A stretch of 45,514 nt of DNA, taken from Anaerolineae bacterium. Its GTDB lineage: Bacteria > Chloroflexota > Anaerolineae > UBA4142 > SHND01. Within the stretch, counting starts at the first letter, position 1. Each line of letters starts with the position of its first letter. Of the stretch, positions 24,861-33,589 are shown one piece after another. The notes under the pieces were generated by a model. That model searched no databases. It was not told where the DNA came from and saw only the letters and a program-made list of their open reading frames with translations. The DNA is taken from contig JADZCJ010000100.1 of assembly GCA_020851635.1 (NCBI GenBank), positions 1 through 45,514 of the forward strand, given 5' to 3'. The translations under genes and the position numbers were made by a program.

Positions 24861-25562
24861 ATGGCCAAGACGGGCTTTTTGGCATGTGTGAACAATCTGC
24901 CGCCCCTTATTTTTCGGTTTCAATTCAATCCGGAATTGTTGTCGGATAAAAAGTCGTACAAGTACGAACCTGAAACAATCACCAAGCAGTGGGACTTTCC
25001 CGAAACGCGCAAGGCAAAGGGATTAGCCAACCTGACCGCGTTCTACAAGGACCTAAAGGGAATTGGACCGGGGTTGATCAACACGCCGCAGCTCAAGGCA
25101 AAAGAGGGGGAACAGCGGACGATTGGATTGGATTTTCAACTGGATGCGTCGCAGGACCTGCCAACAGAAGTGCGGAACCGCTTTGGGGATGATCTGGAAC
25201 CACAGTTTGCGGTCTTGCGCTCATTCATGTATCCCGCTTATGCGCTGACTGATCTGCCCGAAGTGCTGGTGGCGACCGGACTGTCGCGCCCGCCGACGAC
25301 GCCGCCCGAATGTGATTTGATTTACGGCGGGATTCGGCTGACGTGTGTGATGACCGACCTGAATATCAAGATGACGGCGTTCAGCGAAGAGGGGAAACCG
25401 ATTCGCGCCGAAGTGAGCGTGACGTTGAAAGAGCAAAGTTTTTCGACATCGCCGATTGCGGAATTTGTGGGGCGCTTGATCCAATCCGGCAAGGCGCTGA
25501 CGGGTGTGACGCCTGCGGAAGCGTTGGTCACGGCGCCGTTGATCGGGTCGTTGTTTGACTAG
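24861..25562 (+). CDS. CIS tube-initiator/adaptor protein (Pvc7/Afp7 N-terminal type)
   Basis: A 233-residue protein with the signature opening of the CIS tube family: PPLIFRFQFNPELLSDKKSY, then RTIGLDFQLDA and the beta-rich CDLIYGGIRLTCVMTDLNIK. It forms the layer joining spike and tube in Afp/PVC-type particles. In PVC it is fused to LysM; here the LysM domain is a separate gene 80 bp downstream. AGGAGG (24850-24855) overlaps the preceding stop and gives a firm start. Confidence 0.88.
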   Translation: MAKTGFLACVNNLPPLIFRFQFNPELLSDKKSYKYEPETITKQWDFPETRKAKGLANLTAFYKDLKGIGPGLINTPQLKAKEGEQRTIGLDFQLDASQDLPTEVRNRFGDDLEPQFAVLRSFMYPAYALTDLPEVLVATGLSRPPTTPPECDLIYGGIRLTCVMTDLNIKMTAFSEEGKPIRAEVSVTLKEQSFSTSPIAEFVGRLIQSGKALTGVTPAEALVTAPLIGSLFD

Positions 25563-25565
25563 AAA

Positions 25566-25619
25566 GAGGGCAAATCGGAGATTTGCGCGCCCGGAGAGAG
25601 GGCAAATCGGAGATTTGCG
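25566..25619 (+). repeat. Two direct repeats, each able to form a hairpin
   Basis: A 22-bp unit occurs twice (25566-25587 and 25598-25619) at a 32-bp spacing. Each copy contains GCAAATC and GATTTGC around a GGA loop, a 7-bp stem. They fill most of the gap between the tube-adaptor and LysM genes, and the second copy is followed by an SD (AAGGAGAG). They may tune translation or mRNA decay within the operon. Confidence 0.85.
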
Positions 25620-25641
25620 AACCCGGGAGAAGGAGAGAGGG

Positions 25642-25959
25642 ATGCCGGTTTCATCGAATTCAAGATATGCGAACGCGACTATTTTTGATGCGGTTGACAC
25701 GGAAGGGAACAAGCATCCGACAATCGCAATGCGGCGCACGCCTTCAACGGGGGCAGTCCCGATTTTTTACCAACATGTGATGGTGGGCATGGATACTGTC
25801 GAATCGCTTGCCGCGAATCTGTATCATTCCAGCGAGGTATGGTGGCGTATTGCTGACGCAAATCCGCTGATGTTTCCTTTGGATTGGCGTCCCGGAATGG
25901 CAATCGGGCTGCCGCCGGTGTCGCAGCGCGGGCGCATCGAGCGGACGCGGAGGTTTTGA
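25642..25959 (+). CDS. LysM-domain baseplate adaptor
   Basis: A 105-residue protein with a LysM-like domain at about 42-92: FYQHVMVGMDTVESLAANLY, then WWRIADANPLMFPLDWRPGM. LysM modules of this kind join the hub and wedge parts of contractile baseplates (T4 gp53, the C-terminal part of Pvc7). AAGGAGAGAGGG precedes the ATG at 25642. It ends 2 nt before the hub gene. Confidence 0.86.
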   Translation: MPVSSNSRYANATIFDAVDTEGNKHPTIAMRRTPSTGAVPIFYQHVMVGMDTVESLAANLYHSSEVWWRIADANPLMFPLDWRPGMAIGLPPVSQRGRIERTRRF

Positions 25960-25961
25960 GG

Positions 25962-27083
25962 ATGGCGGACTCGGACGAGACGCTGGCATTTTTGGAGGTG
26001 ACCGTCGAAGGCGTGAATTTCGCGGCACAGGCGGTGTATGTCGAGGTGGAGGACAATGACCGTTTGATTGATCGCGCGGTGATTGTGCTGGACGACGCGC
26101 ACGGGGCAATTTCGGACCTGCCGCGCGAAGGACAGGGGGTCAAGGTAGATTTGGGCTGGATGACGGAACACGCCGTAATGTTTGATGGCGAGATCGTGCG
26201 CGTGATTACCGAAGCATTCGGCGAAGAGGCGCGGCGCGTGACGCTGGTGGCGATGGATGCGTCGTATCAGATGATGCAGGGCGCGCCCAAAACGCGCGAT
26301 CACACGGGGACGTTGAGTTCGATTGTTTCGACGATAGTGGGCGAATACAGCATTCCTGTCGGGCAAATAGAACTGGAGCCGGACCCCGAGTTTACGGAGG
26401 AGACACCGCTGCGACAGACCAACAAAAAGGATTGGGCGTTTTTGCAGGATGCGGCTGCGCGATACGGGGCGCGGGTGTTTATCGAGTTCAACGAGGGCGT
26501 GTCCAAGTTTTATATGGTGTCCGAAGCCAAATTGATGCAAGGCGACCCGATGGGTGAATTGTCGTACACGGGCGGTCTTTCGGAATTGGTCGAGTTTCGA
26601 TACCAGCGCGTCGCGGCGAGCGCGGCGCCCGTGCGCGCGGCAGTGACAATTGACCCGAGCACAGGTGAGGTGGTTACCGCTGCGCCGCCACCCGCGCCAA
26701 CTCCGGAACCTGTGCCGGCATCGGACCCAACTCGCGCCGAAATTCTGGACAAGGCGGGCGGCGGGTTGGGTGATGATTATACGACCGCGTTCGAGCAGGT
26801 GGGCAAAGCCAAGCGGAAACCCGAACAGCAGCGACCGCAAGCGATCGTGCGTGGGCTGCCGTCGGATACCACACTACCCGGTCTCTTGACCCAAGTGGAC
26901 CCGACTCGCGTGCTGGGTCTGCACGGGGAGGGCTTGGCGGTGGGAACGGTACACCTGCGCGCCAAGGGCAAGGTGAGCATTACGGGAATTGTGAATTGGG
27001 CTGAGGGCGATTGGTATGTGCGGCAGGTGCAGCATTTGTACGCAGATCACGATTATTGGAGCCGGTTTGTAGTGACCAGATAA
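25962..27083 (+). CDS. Baseplate hub protein (phage late-control D/gp27-like)
   Basis: A 373-residue hub subunit, equivalent to phage gpD/T4 gp27 and the first part of VgrG or Pvc8. It begins LAFLEVTVEGVNFAAQAVYV and contains PLRQTNKKDWAFLQDAAARYG and the Pro-rich linker PPPAPTPEPVPASDP (about residues 244-258). It ends in the typical GDWYVRQVQHLYADHDYWSR. GGAGG at 25949-25953 lies over the LysM gene end, so the two are coupled. The hub and the gp5-like spike are separate genes here rather than one VgrG-like protein. Confidence 0.9.
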   Translation: MADSDETLAFLEVTVEGVNFAAQAVYVEVEDNDRLIDRAVIVLDDAHGAISDLPREGQGVKVDLGWMTEHAVMFDGEIVRVITEAFGEEARRVTLVAMDASYQMMQGAPKTRDHTGTLSSIVSTIVGEYSIPVGQIELEPDPEFTEETPLRQTNKKDWAFLQDAAARYGARVFIEFNEGVSKFYMVSEAKLMQGDPMGELSYTGGLSELVEFRYQRVAASAAPVRAAVTIDPSTGEVVTAAPPPAPTPEPVPASDPTRAEILDKAGGGLGDDYTTAFEQVGKAKRKPEQQRPQAIVRGLPSDTTLPGLLTQVDPTRVLGLHGEGLAVGTVHLRAKGKVSITGIVNWAEGDWYVRQVQHLYADHDYWSRFVVTR

Positions 27084-27171
27084 CGCGTTTTTCCCGAGAA
27101 TCTCTACAAAGCACTGCGGATGAATTTTGTTACGACAAAGGATTTTGGTCGGACGAGAACAAGGAAGCGAA

Positions 27172-27966
27172 ATGTATTCACCTGATTTGGAGCGACATAT
27201 TGATAAATATTATGGGAAATACAGCGGGGTCGTGACGGATAATGCGGACCCGCAGAATCGCGGAGCGGTCCAGGTTTTGGTGCCATCTGTGCTGGGAGAG
27301 GAATTAAAAGTCTGGGCGCGGCCCTGTTTGCCGTATGGTCACTTTTTTGTGCCGCCGGTGGACGCCAAGGTGTGGGTGGAATTCGAAGCGGGGAATCCGT
27401 CCTATCCGTTGTGGGTGGGTGTCTGGTATGCGACGGGGACCGTGCCAACGCAGGCGGCAATCAGCCCGCCGGACAACCGTGTGATCCAAACGACTTCGGG
27501 GCACACGATAGAAATCATGGATAAATCGGGCGAAGAGAAGATTGTGATCAAGCACAAATCCAACGCGTTTGTTTCGATAGACAAAGAGGGCAGTGTGTTG
27601 TTGAGCAACAAGCAAGGGTCGTCGGTGATCTTGAATGCCAAAGACAAGAATGTGATGGTGGTCGAAGAGAACGGCAATACGATCAGCATGAAGGACGACA
27701 GTATCGTGTTGATGAACAAGGGCGGAGAAGCGACGATCGAGATGAAGGGCGGGGTAGTGCAAATCGCGGGGACCAAGATAATTTTGCGCGGCGGACAGGT
27801 GGTGTTGGGCGAGGGCGCATTGGAGCCGACGATCATGGGGAATATGTTTACGACGATGTTTATGGCGCACACGCATCCGACGGCAGTCGGTCCATCAGGA
27901 CCGCCCATTCCTCCGCTGGTGCCGCAGACGGGTCCGCATCTGACCAAGGCGGTGGTGGTGAAATAG
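27172..27966 (+). CDS. Baseplate spike protein (gpV/gp5-like OB fold plus beta-helix)
   Basis: A 264-residue spike subunit. Residues 12-90 form a gp5-type OB fold (GKYSGVVTDNADPQNRGAV, PPVDAKVWVEFEAGNPSYP). About 100-225 is a chain of short strands (HTIEIMDKSGEEKIVIKHKS and similar), expected to form a trimeric beta-helix needle. It ends in FMAHTHPTAVGPSGPPIPP, a His-rich tip segment seen in such spikes that may bind metal. The start at 27172 has AAGGAAG upstream; an in-frame start at 27127 is less likely. The Leu/Pro repeat protein follows 1 nt after the stop. Confidence 0.88.
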   Translation: MYSPDLERHIDKYYGKYSGVVTDNADPQNRGAVQVLVPSVLGEELKVWARPCLPYGHFFVPPVDAKVWVEFEAGNPSYPLWVGVWYATGTVPTQAAISPPDNRVIQTTSGHTIEIMDKSGEEKIVIKHKSNAFVSIDKEGSVLLSNKQGSSVILNAKDKNVMVVEENGNTISMKDDSIVLMNKGGEATIEMKGGVVQIAGTKIILRGGQVVLGEGALEPTIMGNMFTTMFMAHTHPTAVGPSGPPIPPLVPQTGPHLTKAVVVK

Positions 27967-27967
27967 G

Positions 27968-28315
27968 ATGAGCAATTGCAATTTTCCGGATTTGCCCGTG
28001 CCCAAAATCCCGATTCCGTCGGTGGGCTTTTCGCTGCCCGCGTTTCCGAGTTTGCCGGAACTGCCGGATTTGCCTGAACTGCCCGGACTGCCGACGATTG
28101 CGCTGCCCACCCCAAAAATCCCGATTCCGTCGGTGGGGTTTTCGCTGCCCGATTTTCCAAATCTGCCTTCACTGCCGGATTTGCCGGAATTGCCGGGACT
28201 GCCGACCATCGCTTTGCCGACACCCAAGATTCCGATCCCGTCGGTGGGGTTTTCGCTGCCCGATTTTCCGAGCTTGCCGAAACTGCCGGATTTGCCGGGG
28301 TGTCCGCTGGATTGA
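27968..28315 (+). CDS. Leu/Pro repeat protein at the spike-tip position
   Basis: A 115-residue protein made almost wholly of three 37-residue repeats, each starting PKIPIPSVGFSLP and followed by a strict xLP triplet run (such as SLPELPDLPELPGLP) and TIALPT. A Cys lies near each end (MSNCNFP and LPGCPLD). The units are also close at DNA level (111 bp). It begins 1 nt after the spike gene and precedes the gp25 region, where other systems encode a PAAR tip; no PAAR gene is present. Triplet Pro periodicity suggests a polyproline-like rod, possibly trimeric on the trimeric spike. Function is inferred from position only. Confidence 0.7.
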   Translation: MSNCNFPDLPVPKIPIPSVGFSLPAFPSLPELPDLPELPGLPTIALPTPKIPIPSVGFSLPDFPNLPSLPDLPELPGLPTIALPTPKIPIPSVGFSLPDFPSLPKLPDLPGCPLD

Positions 28316-28337
28316 GGGAAGGAGACTGGAGACTGGT

Positions 28338-28601
28338 ATGGCGTTGAAAAAAAATGATCTGGAAGCGGCGATTCTGGCGGCATTTAAAAAGGCAAAAAGC
28401 ACACCTGCCCCGAGCGACCCCAAAAAGGCGGATGAGGTGCAAGAGCAAGTGAATGCGCAGCTGGCTCAAGACCTGGCGAATGCGATTGACGCATTTATGC
28501 GCGGCGGCGATGTGGTGCAGGTCAAGGTGGATGTAGTGTCGGACCCGGGCGGCGTAAAAATAGGCAAGGGCACGCAGACAGGTGTTGGCAAGGTACAGTG
28601 A
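28338..28601 (+). CDS. Small baseplate-cluster protein of unknown function
   Basis: An 87-residue protein starting at 28338, with the repeated GGAGACT sequence (28321-28334) serving as its ribosome site. An amphipathic helical first half (LEAAILAAFKKAKS, AQLAQDLANAIDAFM) is followed by a short beta segment (VVQVKVDVVSDPG) and a Gly/Lys tail. I recognise no family. Similar small proteins sit in the same place of several contractile phages. It may be a baseplate plug, chaperone or spike accessory. Confidence 0.62.
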   Translation: MALKKNDLEAAILAAFKKAKSTPAPSDPKKADEVQEQVNAQLAQDLANAIDAFMRGGDVVQVKVDVVSDPGGVKIGKGTQTGVGKVQ

Positions 28602-28609
28602 GGTGAGGG

Positions 28610-28978
28610 ATGATCGAGAGTGTGCGCGGGATGAGTTTTCCGTTTCGCATTGATCCCGAAACGGGCAAGGTGGCAGAAGCGAGCGGGGCAGACAAGATAC
28701 GACAGAATGTGCGGATCATTCTTGCGACACGCATCGGGGAACGTCCCATGCTGCGCGAGTTTGGCTCGCGGATTCCCGGGTTGGTGCATGACCCAAACGA
28801 TGCGGTGCTGGCGGAGCTTGCCAAGACCCAGGCGACAAACGCGCTGTTACAGTGGGAGCCGCGCGTGTTGATCACGAATATGTTTGTCGAGAGCGATCAA
28901 GGGGAACTGCGGCTGCGACTCGATTACGTACATTCGTCAGAGCCGGTGGGCGGACAGTTGCTGCTGCCGCTGACGTAA
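28610..28978 (+). CDS. Baseplate wedge protein, gp25/gpW-like
   Basis: A 122-residue protein of the gp25-like family, which forms the sheath-initiating wedge core. The conserved stretch is KIRQNVRIILATRIGERPMLREFGSRIP, with the EFG-type Arg/Glu motif needed for the sheath contact, then the C-terminal beta unit ELRLRLDYVHSSEPVGGQL. A GAGGTGAGGG site precedes the ATG. It is followed 13 bp later by the gp6-like wedge gene, the usual order. Confidence 0.92.
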   Translation: MIESVRGMSFPFRIDPETGKVAEASGADKIRQNVRIILATRIGERPMLREFGSRIPGLVHDPNDAVLAELAKTQATNALLQWEPRVLITNMFVESDQGELRLRLDYVHSSEPVGGQLLLPLT

Positions 28979-28991
28979 AGTAGAGGTTTTT

Positions 28992-30593
28992 ATGGCGTTG
29001 GTTCCTGCAATTGATTACACAAACAAGGATTACAGCTCGCTAAGACGTGCGATGCTGGATTTGGCGCGCTATCGGATGCCCGAGTGGACGGACCAGTCGG
29101 CGAGCGATCTGGGTGTTTTGATGGTGGATTTGTTCGCCTACATGGGCGATGTGATCTTGTATTACCAGGACCGCATCGCCAATGAAATGTTTCTGTCCAC
29201 CGCGAACGAACGGCGCAGTGTGCTGCAGTTACTGCGAGTGATTGGATATGAACTGCGTCCTCCGGTCGCGTCCGCAGCCGATTTGACGCTGACGTTCAAA
29301 CCCGTGCCCGCCAATCAATCGTCGCTGGTGAAAATTCCGCAGTTTGCGCAGTTTGCCACCAAAGCCAACGGGACCCCTCCGCAAACGTTTGAATACCTGG
29401 AGCCGGAATTGACGATTGACCTGGCATCGCCGCAGGTGGAAAACGCGAACGGCAAGCTGGTGTATCGCGGGCTGCCGGTGCGACACAGCCGGACGACGCC
29501 GACAGAAATTTTGGGGTCGAGCACGGGCGAACCGAATCAATCCTTTCCGCTCGCTTCGAGTCCGCTGATTCTCGAGTCGCTGCTGGTGGAAGTGAATGAC
29601 GGCGCGAATTGGGTCCCCTGGGTGCGGCGGGACAACCTTTTGTACTGGACCGATTCGGATGGCAAGGTCACGTTGTCCGGCGCGGACTCGAACGATTATT
29701 ACGTTCAGTTTGACGAAAACGACACGGCGTGGGTGGTGTTTGGAGATGGAGTGTATGGCAGGCGTCCGCCGGTGGGCACAACCAACATTCGCGCGCGCTA
29801 TCGCGTGGGCGGCGGCGCGGCGGGCAATGTGCCGGTGAATACGATTGTGGACGCAAAAACGCAGATTCGTTTGCTCGACGCAGTGACAAATACGAGCGCC
29901 GCAGCAGGTGGACAGGACCGCGAAAGCATCGAACACGCGACGCGTTTCGGACCGCTGGCGTTTCGCTCGGGGGCGCGGGCAGTGACGCTCAATGATTATG
30001 TTTCGCTGGCACAGCAGGCGGGAGGTGTTGCCAAGGTGAGGGCGCGCAGTCGCGGGTGGAACCAGATTGATTTGTTTATTGCGCCCGAAGGCGACACATG
30101 CCGCGCCGCGCCCGCCGACCTGAAAAAACGACTGCTCGCCTATTTCGAGGACAAGCGGATGGTCGGGACATTTTTGCATATTGAGGACCCGACGTGCGTG
30201 CCGATTGATGTCAGGTTGTCTGTGGTGACAGAGTATTATTTCAACCCCGAAGTCGTTCGCGCGAATGTGGAACTGGTCGTGCGCGAGCTGTTTGCGTTCA
30301 AGAATATGGATTTTGCCAAACCGTTGTATCTGAGCAAGATTTACGAGGCAGTGGAAGCGCTCCAGGGCGTGTATGCGCTGACGGTGACGCGGTTTCGGCG
30401 GCGTGACAGCAAAGCCGCCAGACTCGAAAAGAATTTTGGAAAATTCGGCGTGCCCGGACTGGAAGAGTTGCCTGAACTTTTCAAACGCGCGCTGGCGGTG
30501 GACGTGGAACCTGACGGGCGCATCGAAATCGGCGAGTTTGAAATTGCCACGCTCGGCGAGCTGGTGGTCACGGCACAAGAGGTTGTGCGATGA
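28992..30593 (+). CDS. Baseplate wedge assembly protein, gp6/gpJ-like (Pvc11/Afp11 type)
   Basis: A 533-residue large wedge subunit. It opens with VPAIDYTNKDYSSLRRAMLD and SASDLGVLMVDLFAYMGDVI, a hallmark of the family. It continues with RYRVGGGAAGNVPVNTIVD, RAVTLNDYVSLAQQAGGVAK and a C-terminal dimerising arm. The protein forms the ring that triggers sheath contraction. Its last 4 nt overlap the start of the next gene (ATGA), showing translational coupling. Confidence 0.92.
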   Translation: MALVPAIDYTNKDYSSLRRAMLDLARYRMPEWTDQSASDLGVLMVDLFAYMGDVILYYQDRIANEMFLSTANERRSVLQLLRVIGYELRPPVASAADLTLTFKPVPANQSSLVKIPQFAQFATKANGTPPQTFEYLEPELTIDLASPQVENANGKLVYRGLPVRHSRTTPTEILGSSTGEPNQSFPLASSPLILESLLVEVNDGANWVPWVRRDNLLYWTDSDGKVTLSGADSNDYYVQFDENDTAWVVFGDGVYGRRPPVGTTNIRARYRVGGGAAGNVPVNTIVDAKTQIRLLDAVTNTSAAAGGQDRESIEHATRFGPLAFRSGARAVTLNDYVSLAQQAGGVAKVRARSRGWNQIDLFIAPEGDTCRAAPADLKKRLLAYFEDKRMVGTFLHIEDPTCVPIDVRLSVVTEYYFNPEVVRANVELVVRELFAFKNMDFAKPLYLSKIYEAVEALQGVYALTVTRFRRRDSKAARLEKNFGKFGVPGLEELPELFKRALAVDVEPDGRIEIGEFEIATLGELVVTAQEVVR

Positions 30594-31894
30594 GGTTGAC
30601 TGAATTTGGCGCGGATGCGGACCTGGTCGGACAGCGCGTCAAGGTCGCGTGGGAAATCGCGCTCGAAGGAGACGAGGGATTTGGCGATATTCCTCGCGTG
30701 CGGGTGCGCCGCAAAGCGCGCGATTTCGAGTTTCCCGCCGAGAATCAAGCGCCATTCGAGCTGTATGACAGCGACACGTTCCCGCCCGCGCCCGGAGGCG
30801 ATCTTGCGGTCCACGATTTGCCGGGGTGGGAGCTGCGGGACGGGGACACACGCACGGTCGCATCGGTGATTACGGTCGCGCGGCGCGTCGAGAACAAGCT
30901 CATCGAAGCGGTGCGGCGGACGGTGATCAATACCTTTCACCAAACGTATGACCCGATCACGGCACAATTCAAGACAAAACCCCTGACACAGCGCGTTGAG
31001 GTTCTGGATACGGGCGATTTGCTCGGAGGACTGGCGCCGGGGACAACGTACTATTATGAAATGTCGTGTGTGTTGATTCCACCGAACAGCGATCCGAAAA
31101 CGTATCGCGCCACCTCCGCGCCCACGCCGGTCTATCGCCTAAATCGCACCTTGTATGACATGCTGCCCGCGATCTATCAACGGCATGATGTGGTCGAGCG
31201 CCGAGCTCTGCCGGAGGAGGAATGGGTGCCCGAAGCGTCGCCGCGTTCGGGGCAGCTGCGAAGGTTTCTGGACCCGTTCGGCGCGGCGCTGGATTCGCTG
31301 AGAGGCACGGCGGAAGGGGTGCGTGAGCTGCGCGATGTGGACCACACAGACTATCGCCTTTTGCCGCCGCTGGCGCAGTGGATCGGCTGGGATTTGAGCC
31401 GCGACCAAACAATTCCGATTCAACGCCACGAGATCAAATACGCGCCATCGCTATACCGGATTACGGGGACCATTCCCGCGTGTCTGATCTGGGTCAAACG
31501 GTTGACGGGGTGGAATTGTCGCGTCAAGGAATTTTTCCCGAATGTGTTTTTCTCGAACGACATGGGGATGTTGGAGCGACCCGATGATGTCGGCTCGCGC
31601 ACGGTGGACACGAGCAATGAGGAACTGTTGGCGAATATTGGCACGCCCGACGATCACGTAGACTATACCTATGATACGGGGACGACGGACCTGGACTGGT
31701 ACGCGTATAATGTAGTCGGATTGTATGTATATCCGAACGAAAACGAGCCGGCTCCGGACATTGCGCGCAAGCGGGACAAGTTAAAGCGGAATCTTTCGCT
31801 TTTTATGCCCGTGAATATTCGCGGCGTTGTGATTTTGCAGGCGCCCAAGCTGGTTGAAGCCAAGGTGGTGGAAGAGTTTGAGTTTGGAGAGTAG
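30590..31894 (+). CDS. Baseplate protein, phage tail protein I/Pvc12-like
   Basis: A 434-residue protein. The N-terminal 185 residues contain a fibronectin-like module (VKVAWEIALEGDEGF, LAPGTTYYYEMSCVLIP). The C-terminal half is the tail protein I region: LYDMLPAIYQRHDVVER, LRRFLDPFGAALDSLRG, DYRLLPPLAQWIGWDLS. It joins the gp6-like ring to the fibres. Start overlap with the preceding stop (ATGA) implies coupled translation. Confidence 0.86.
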   Translation: MRLTEFGADADLVGQRVKVAWEIALEGDEGFGDIPRVRVRRKARDFEFPAENQAPFELYDSDTFPPAPGGDLAVHDLPGWELRDGDTRTVASVITVARRVENKLIEAVRRTVINTFHQTYDPITAQFKTKPLTQRVEVLDTGDLLGGLAPGTTYYYEMSCVLIPPNSDPKTYRATSAPTPVYRLNRTLYDMLPAIYQRHDVVERRALPEEEWVPEASPRSGQLRRFLDPFGAALDSLRGTAEGVRELRDVDHTDYRLLPPLAQWIGWDLSRDQTIPIQRHEIKYAPSLYRITGTIPACLIWVKRLTGWNCRVKEFFPNVFFSNDMGMLERPDDVGSRTVDTSNEELLANIGTPDDHVDYTYDTGTTDLDWYAYNVVGLYVYPNENEPAPDIARKRDKLKRNLSLFMPVNIRGVVILQAPKLVEAKVVEEFEFGE

Positions 31895-31906
31895 AGAGGT
31901 TGAGAC

Positions 31907-33589
31907 ATGAGTGGATTACTGCGCGACAAGGGCAATTTCTCGAATGGAAATCGGGATACGTTCGACCCCAAGAACCATTTTCTGGGCGTGCGGTTACAGC
32001 AGGGAGTGCCTTTGCTCGACCGCGATTGGAACGAGCTGGAAGATACCCGGCGCTATTTCGAGTGGACCCTGCGGAAATATTTTATCGGGGACGGCGCGCC
32101 TGCGGAAGAGGGTGGGTTCAAAATCGAAGCAACAAATCCCGCGACCAATGATTTTGTGATTCGCGCGGGGCGCTGCATGGTCGAAGGTTTTGACGCGACG
32201 AACGACGCCGACGCGCAGTATTCGGGGCAGGGTCAGCCAGCTCTGCCCGTGCCGAACGCGCCGACCAAGTTTGTGGTCTATCTGGAAGTGTGGAGCGAAC
32301 CGGTGACGAGCCAGCAGGACCCACAGCTGCGGAATGCCCAAGACATTAATCTGGAGACCTGTATCCGCGACCAATTGCGCTGGGTAGTCAAGGTCGCGCC
32401 GTGGCCCCTGACACCCGGGACACGCGCGAGTTATATTTTGGCGGCGATTGACCGACCCGCGAACGCAAACACGATCACGGCGGACATGATCACCGACCTG
32501 CGACGGCTGAATTTGACGCTGTCGGATGTAGCGGACGGCGTCGCAAACCTGAAACCGCGCGTCAAGACGCTCGAAGAGCTGGTGGCGGCGCTCAATGCAA
32601 GCATGGAGGATGTCAAGCAAGACCTCGGGCGGCTGTTCTGGGACGTGCAAATGCAGGCGTCGGATTCGAGCGCGTTTTTTGGGCAGACAGTGTCGGTGAC
32701 AGTGACGGTCAAGAATGCAAAAGGACCGGTGGCGGGTGTGCGCGTTGAATTTACGACCGATTATGGGGCGGTCAGCCCCGCGAGCGCGGTCACAAACGCG
32801 CAGGGTCAGGCGACGACGAAATTGCTTGGTGTAGAAGCGAGCACGCCGCCGGACGACAAGGAATTGCCCGTGCTGGCAGGGGTGGCGCAAAAAGCCGCAA
32901 ATGCCAAGACGCAGACGGCGATTGCGTACAGCATGATGAAATTCGAGCCCGCCGAGATGAGCGTGATTTCGAAATACAGCCCGGCGTCCACGTTTGTGGA
33001 TATCGAGCGGAATTTGGGCGGCATTCGCGTGATTCCGCCCGGCAAGACGGCGACAGTGAGTTGCTATGCCAAGCAGGGGACGAGCATTGTGCGTGGCATC
33101 GGGACCGCACAGATTACGTTCTCGCAGTGGGTGCGCGACTGGGTGATTACCAAAGTGGCGGACACGCTCAAAGAGGTGGATGTGAGTTCGCGCGTGGGCG
33201 CAAAATTTGGCGCGGCATGGAAAGCAGAGGAAAAGGATTTTGAAGTAAACCGGATCAACGAAGGGATTTTTGACGTGTATTCGGATGTGGCGTTCGAGGC
33301 GCAGGGTAAACTCGTCAAGAACGTGTTTACGGATATTGTGCCTGACGATGATTTGGGAAAAGCGGGAGTCGTCGCACAGACGATTGCGCAGGCGGTGACG
33401 AACCAGGTGGGACAAAAGACTAATGCGGCGGTCAAGAATGAAATTGCCAATTTCTCGAATCAAGGGCTGGAACCGTCCAAAGCGGTGAGCTATCAGAGGA
33501 CGATCCTGCAAAATTCGAACCAGGCGAACGCGGGTGTGGCGCAGGGTTTCAAGATGACGTTCGGCAGCGGAGGCGGTTTTGGAGGATAA
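31907..33589 (+). CDS. Tail-fibre-like protein with DUF6519-like head and Ig-like domain
   Basis: A 560-residue protein. The N-terminal block FSNGNRDTFDPKNHFLGVRL and QGVPLLDRDWNE is the head found on fibre or spike proteins of injection clusters (DUF6519-like, from memory). A coiled-coil segment lies at about 205-240. A bacterial Ig-like/invasin-type domain at about 255-320 includes VTVTVKNAKGPVAGVRVEFT and SAVTNAQGQATTKLL. The remainder is beta and helix of unknown fold, ending in a Gly-rich tail (FGSGGGFGG). It could be the main receptor-binding fibre or its anchor. The next gene starts directly after its stop. Confidence 0.75.
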   Translation: MSGLLRDKGNFSNGNRDTFDPKNHFLGVRLQQGVPLLDRDWNELEDTRRYFEWTLRKYFIGDGAPAEEGGFKIEATNPATNDFVIRAGRCMVEGFDATNDADAQYSGQGQPALPVPNAPTKFVVYLEVWSEPVTSQQDPQLRNAQDINLETCIRDQLRWVVKVAPWPLTPGTRASYILAAIDRPANANTITADMITDLRRLNLTLSDVADGVANLKPRVKTLEELVAALNASMEDVKQDLGRLFWDVQMQASDSSAFFGQTVSVTVTVKNAKGPVAGVRVEFTTDYGAVSPASAVTNAQGQATTKLLGVEASTPPDDKELPVLAGVAQKAANAKTQTAIAYSMMKFEPAEMSVISKYSPASTFVDIERNLGGIRVIPPGKTATVSCYAKQGTSIVRGIGTAQITFSQWVRDWVITKVADTLKEVDVSSRVGAKFGAAWKAEEKDFEVNRINEGIFDVYSDVAFEAQGKLVKNVFTDIVPDDDLGKAGVVAQTIAQAVTNQVGQKTNAAVKNEIANFSNQGLEPSKAVSYQRTILQNSNQANAGVAQGFKMTFGSGGGFGG

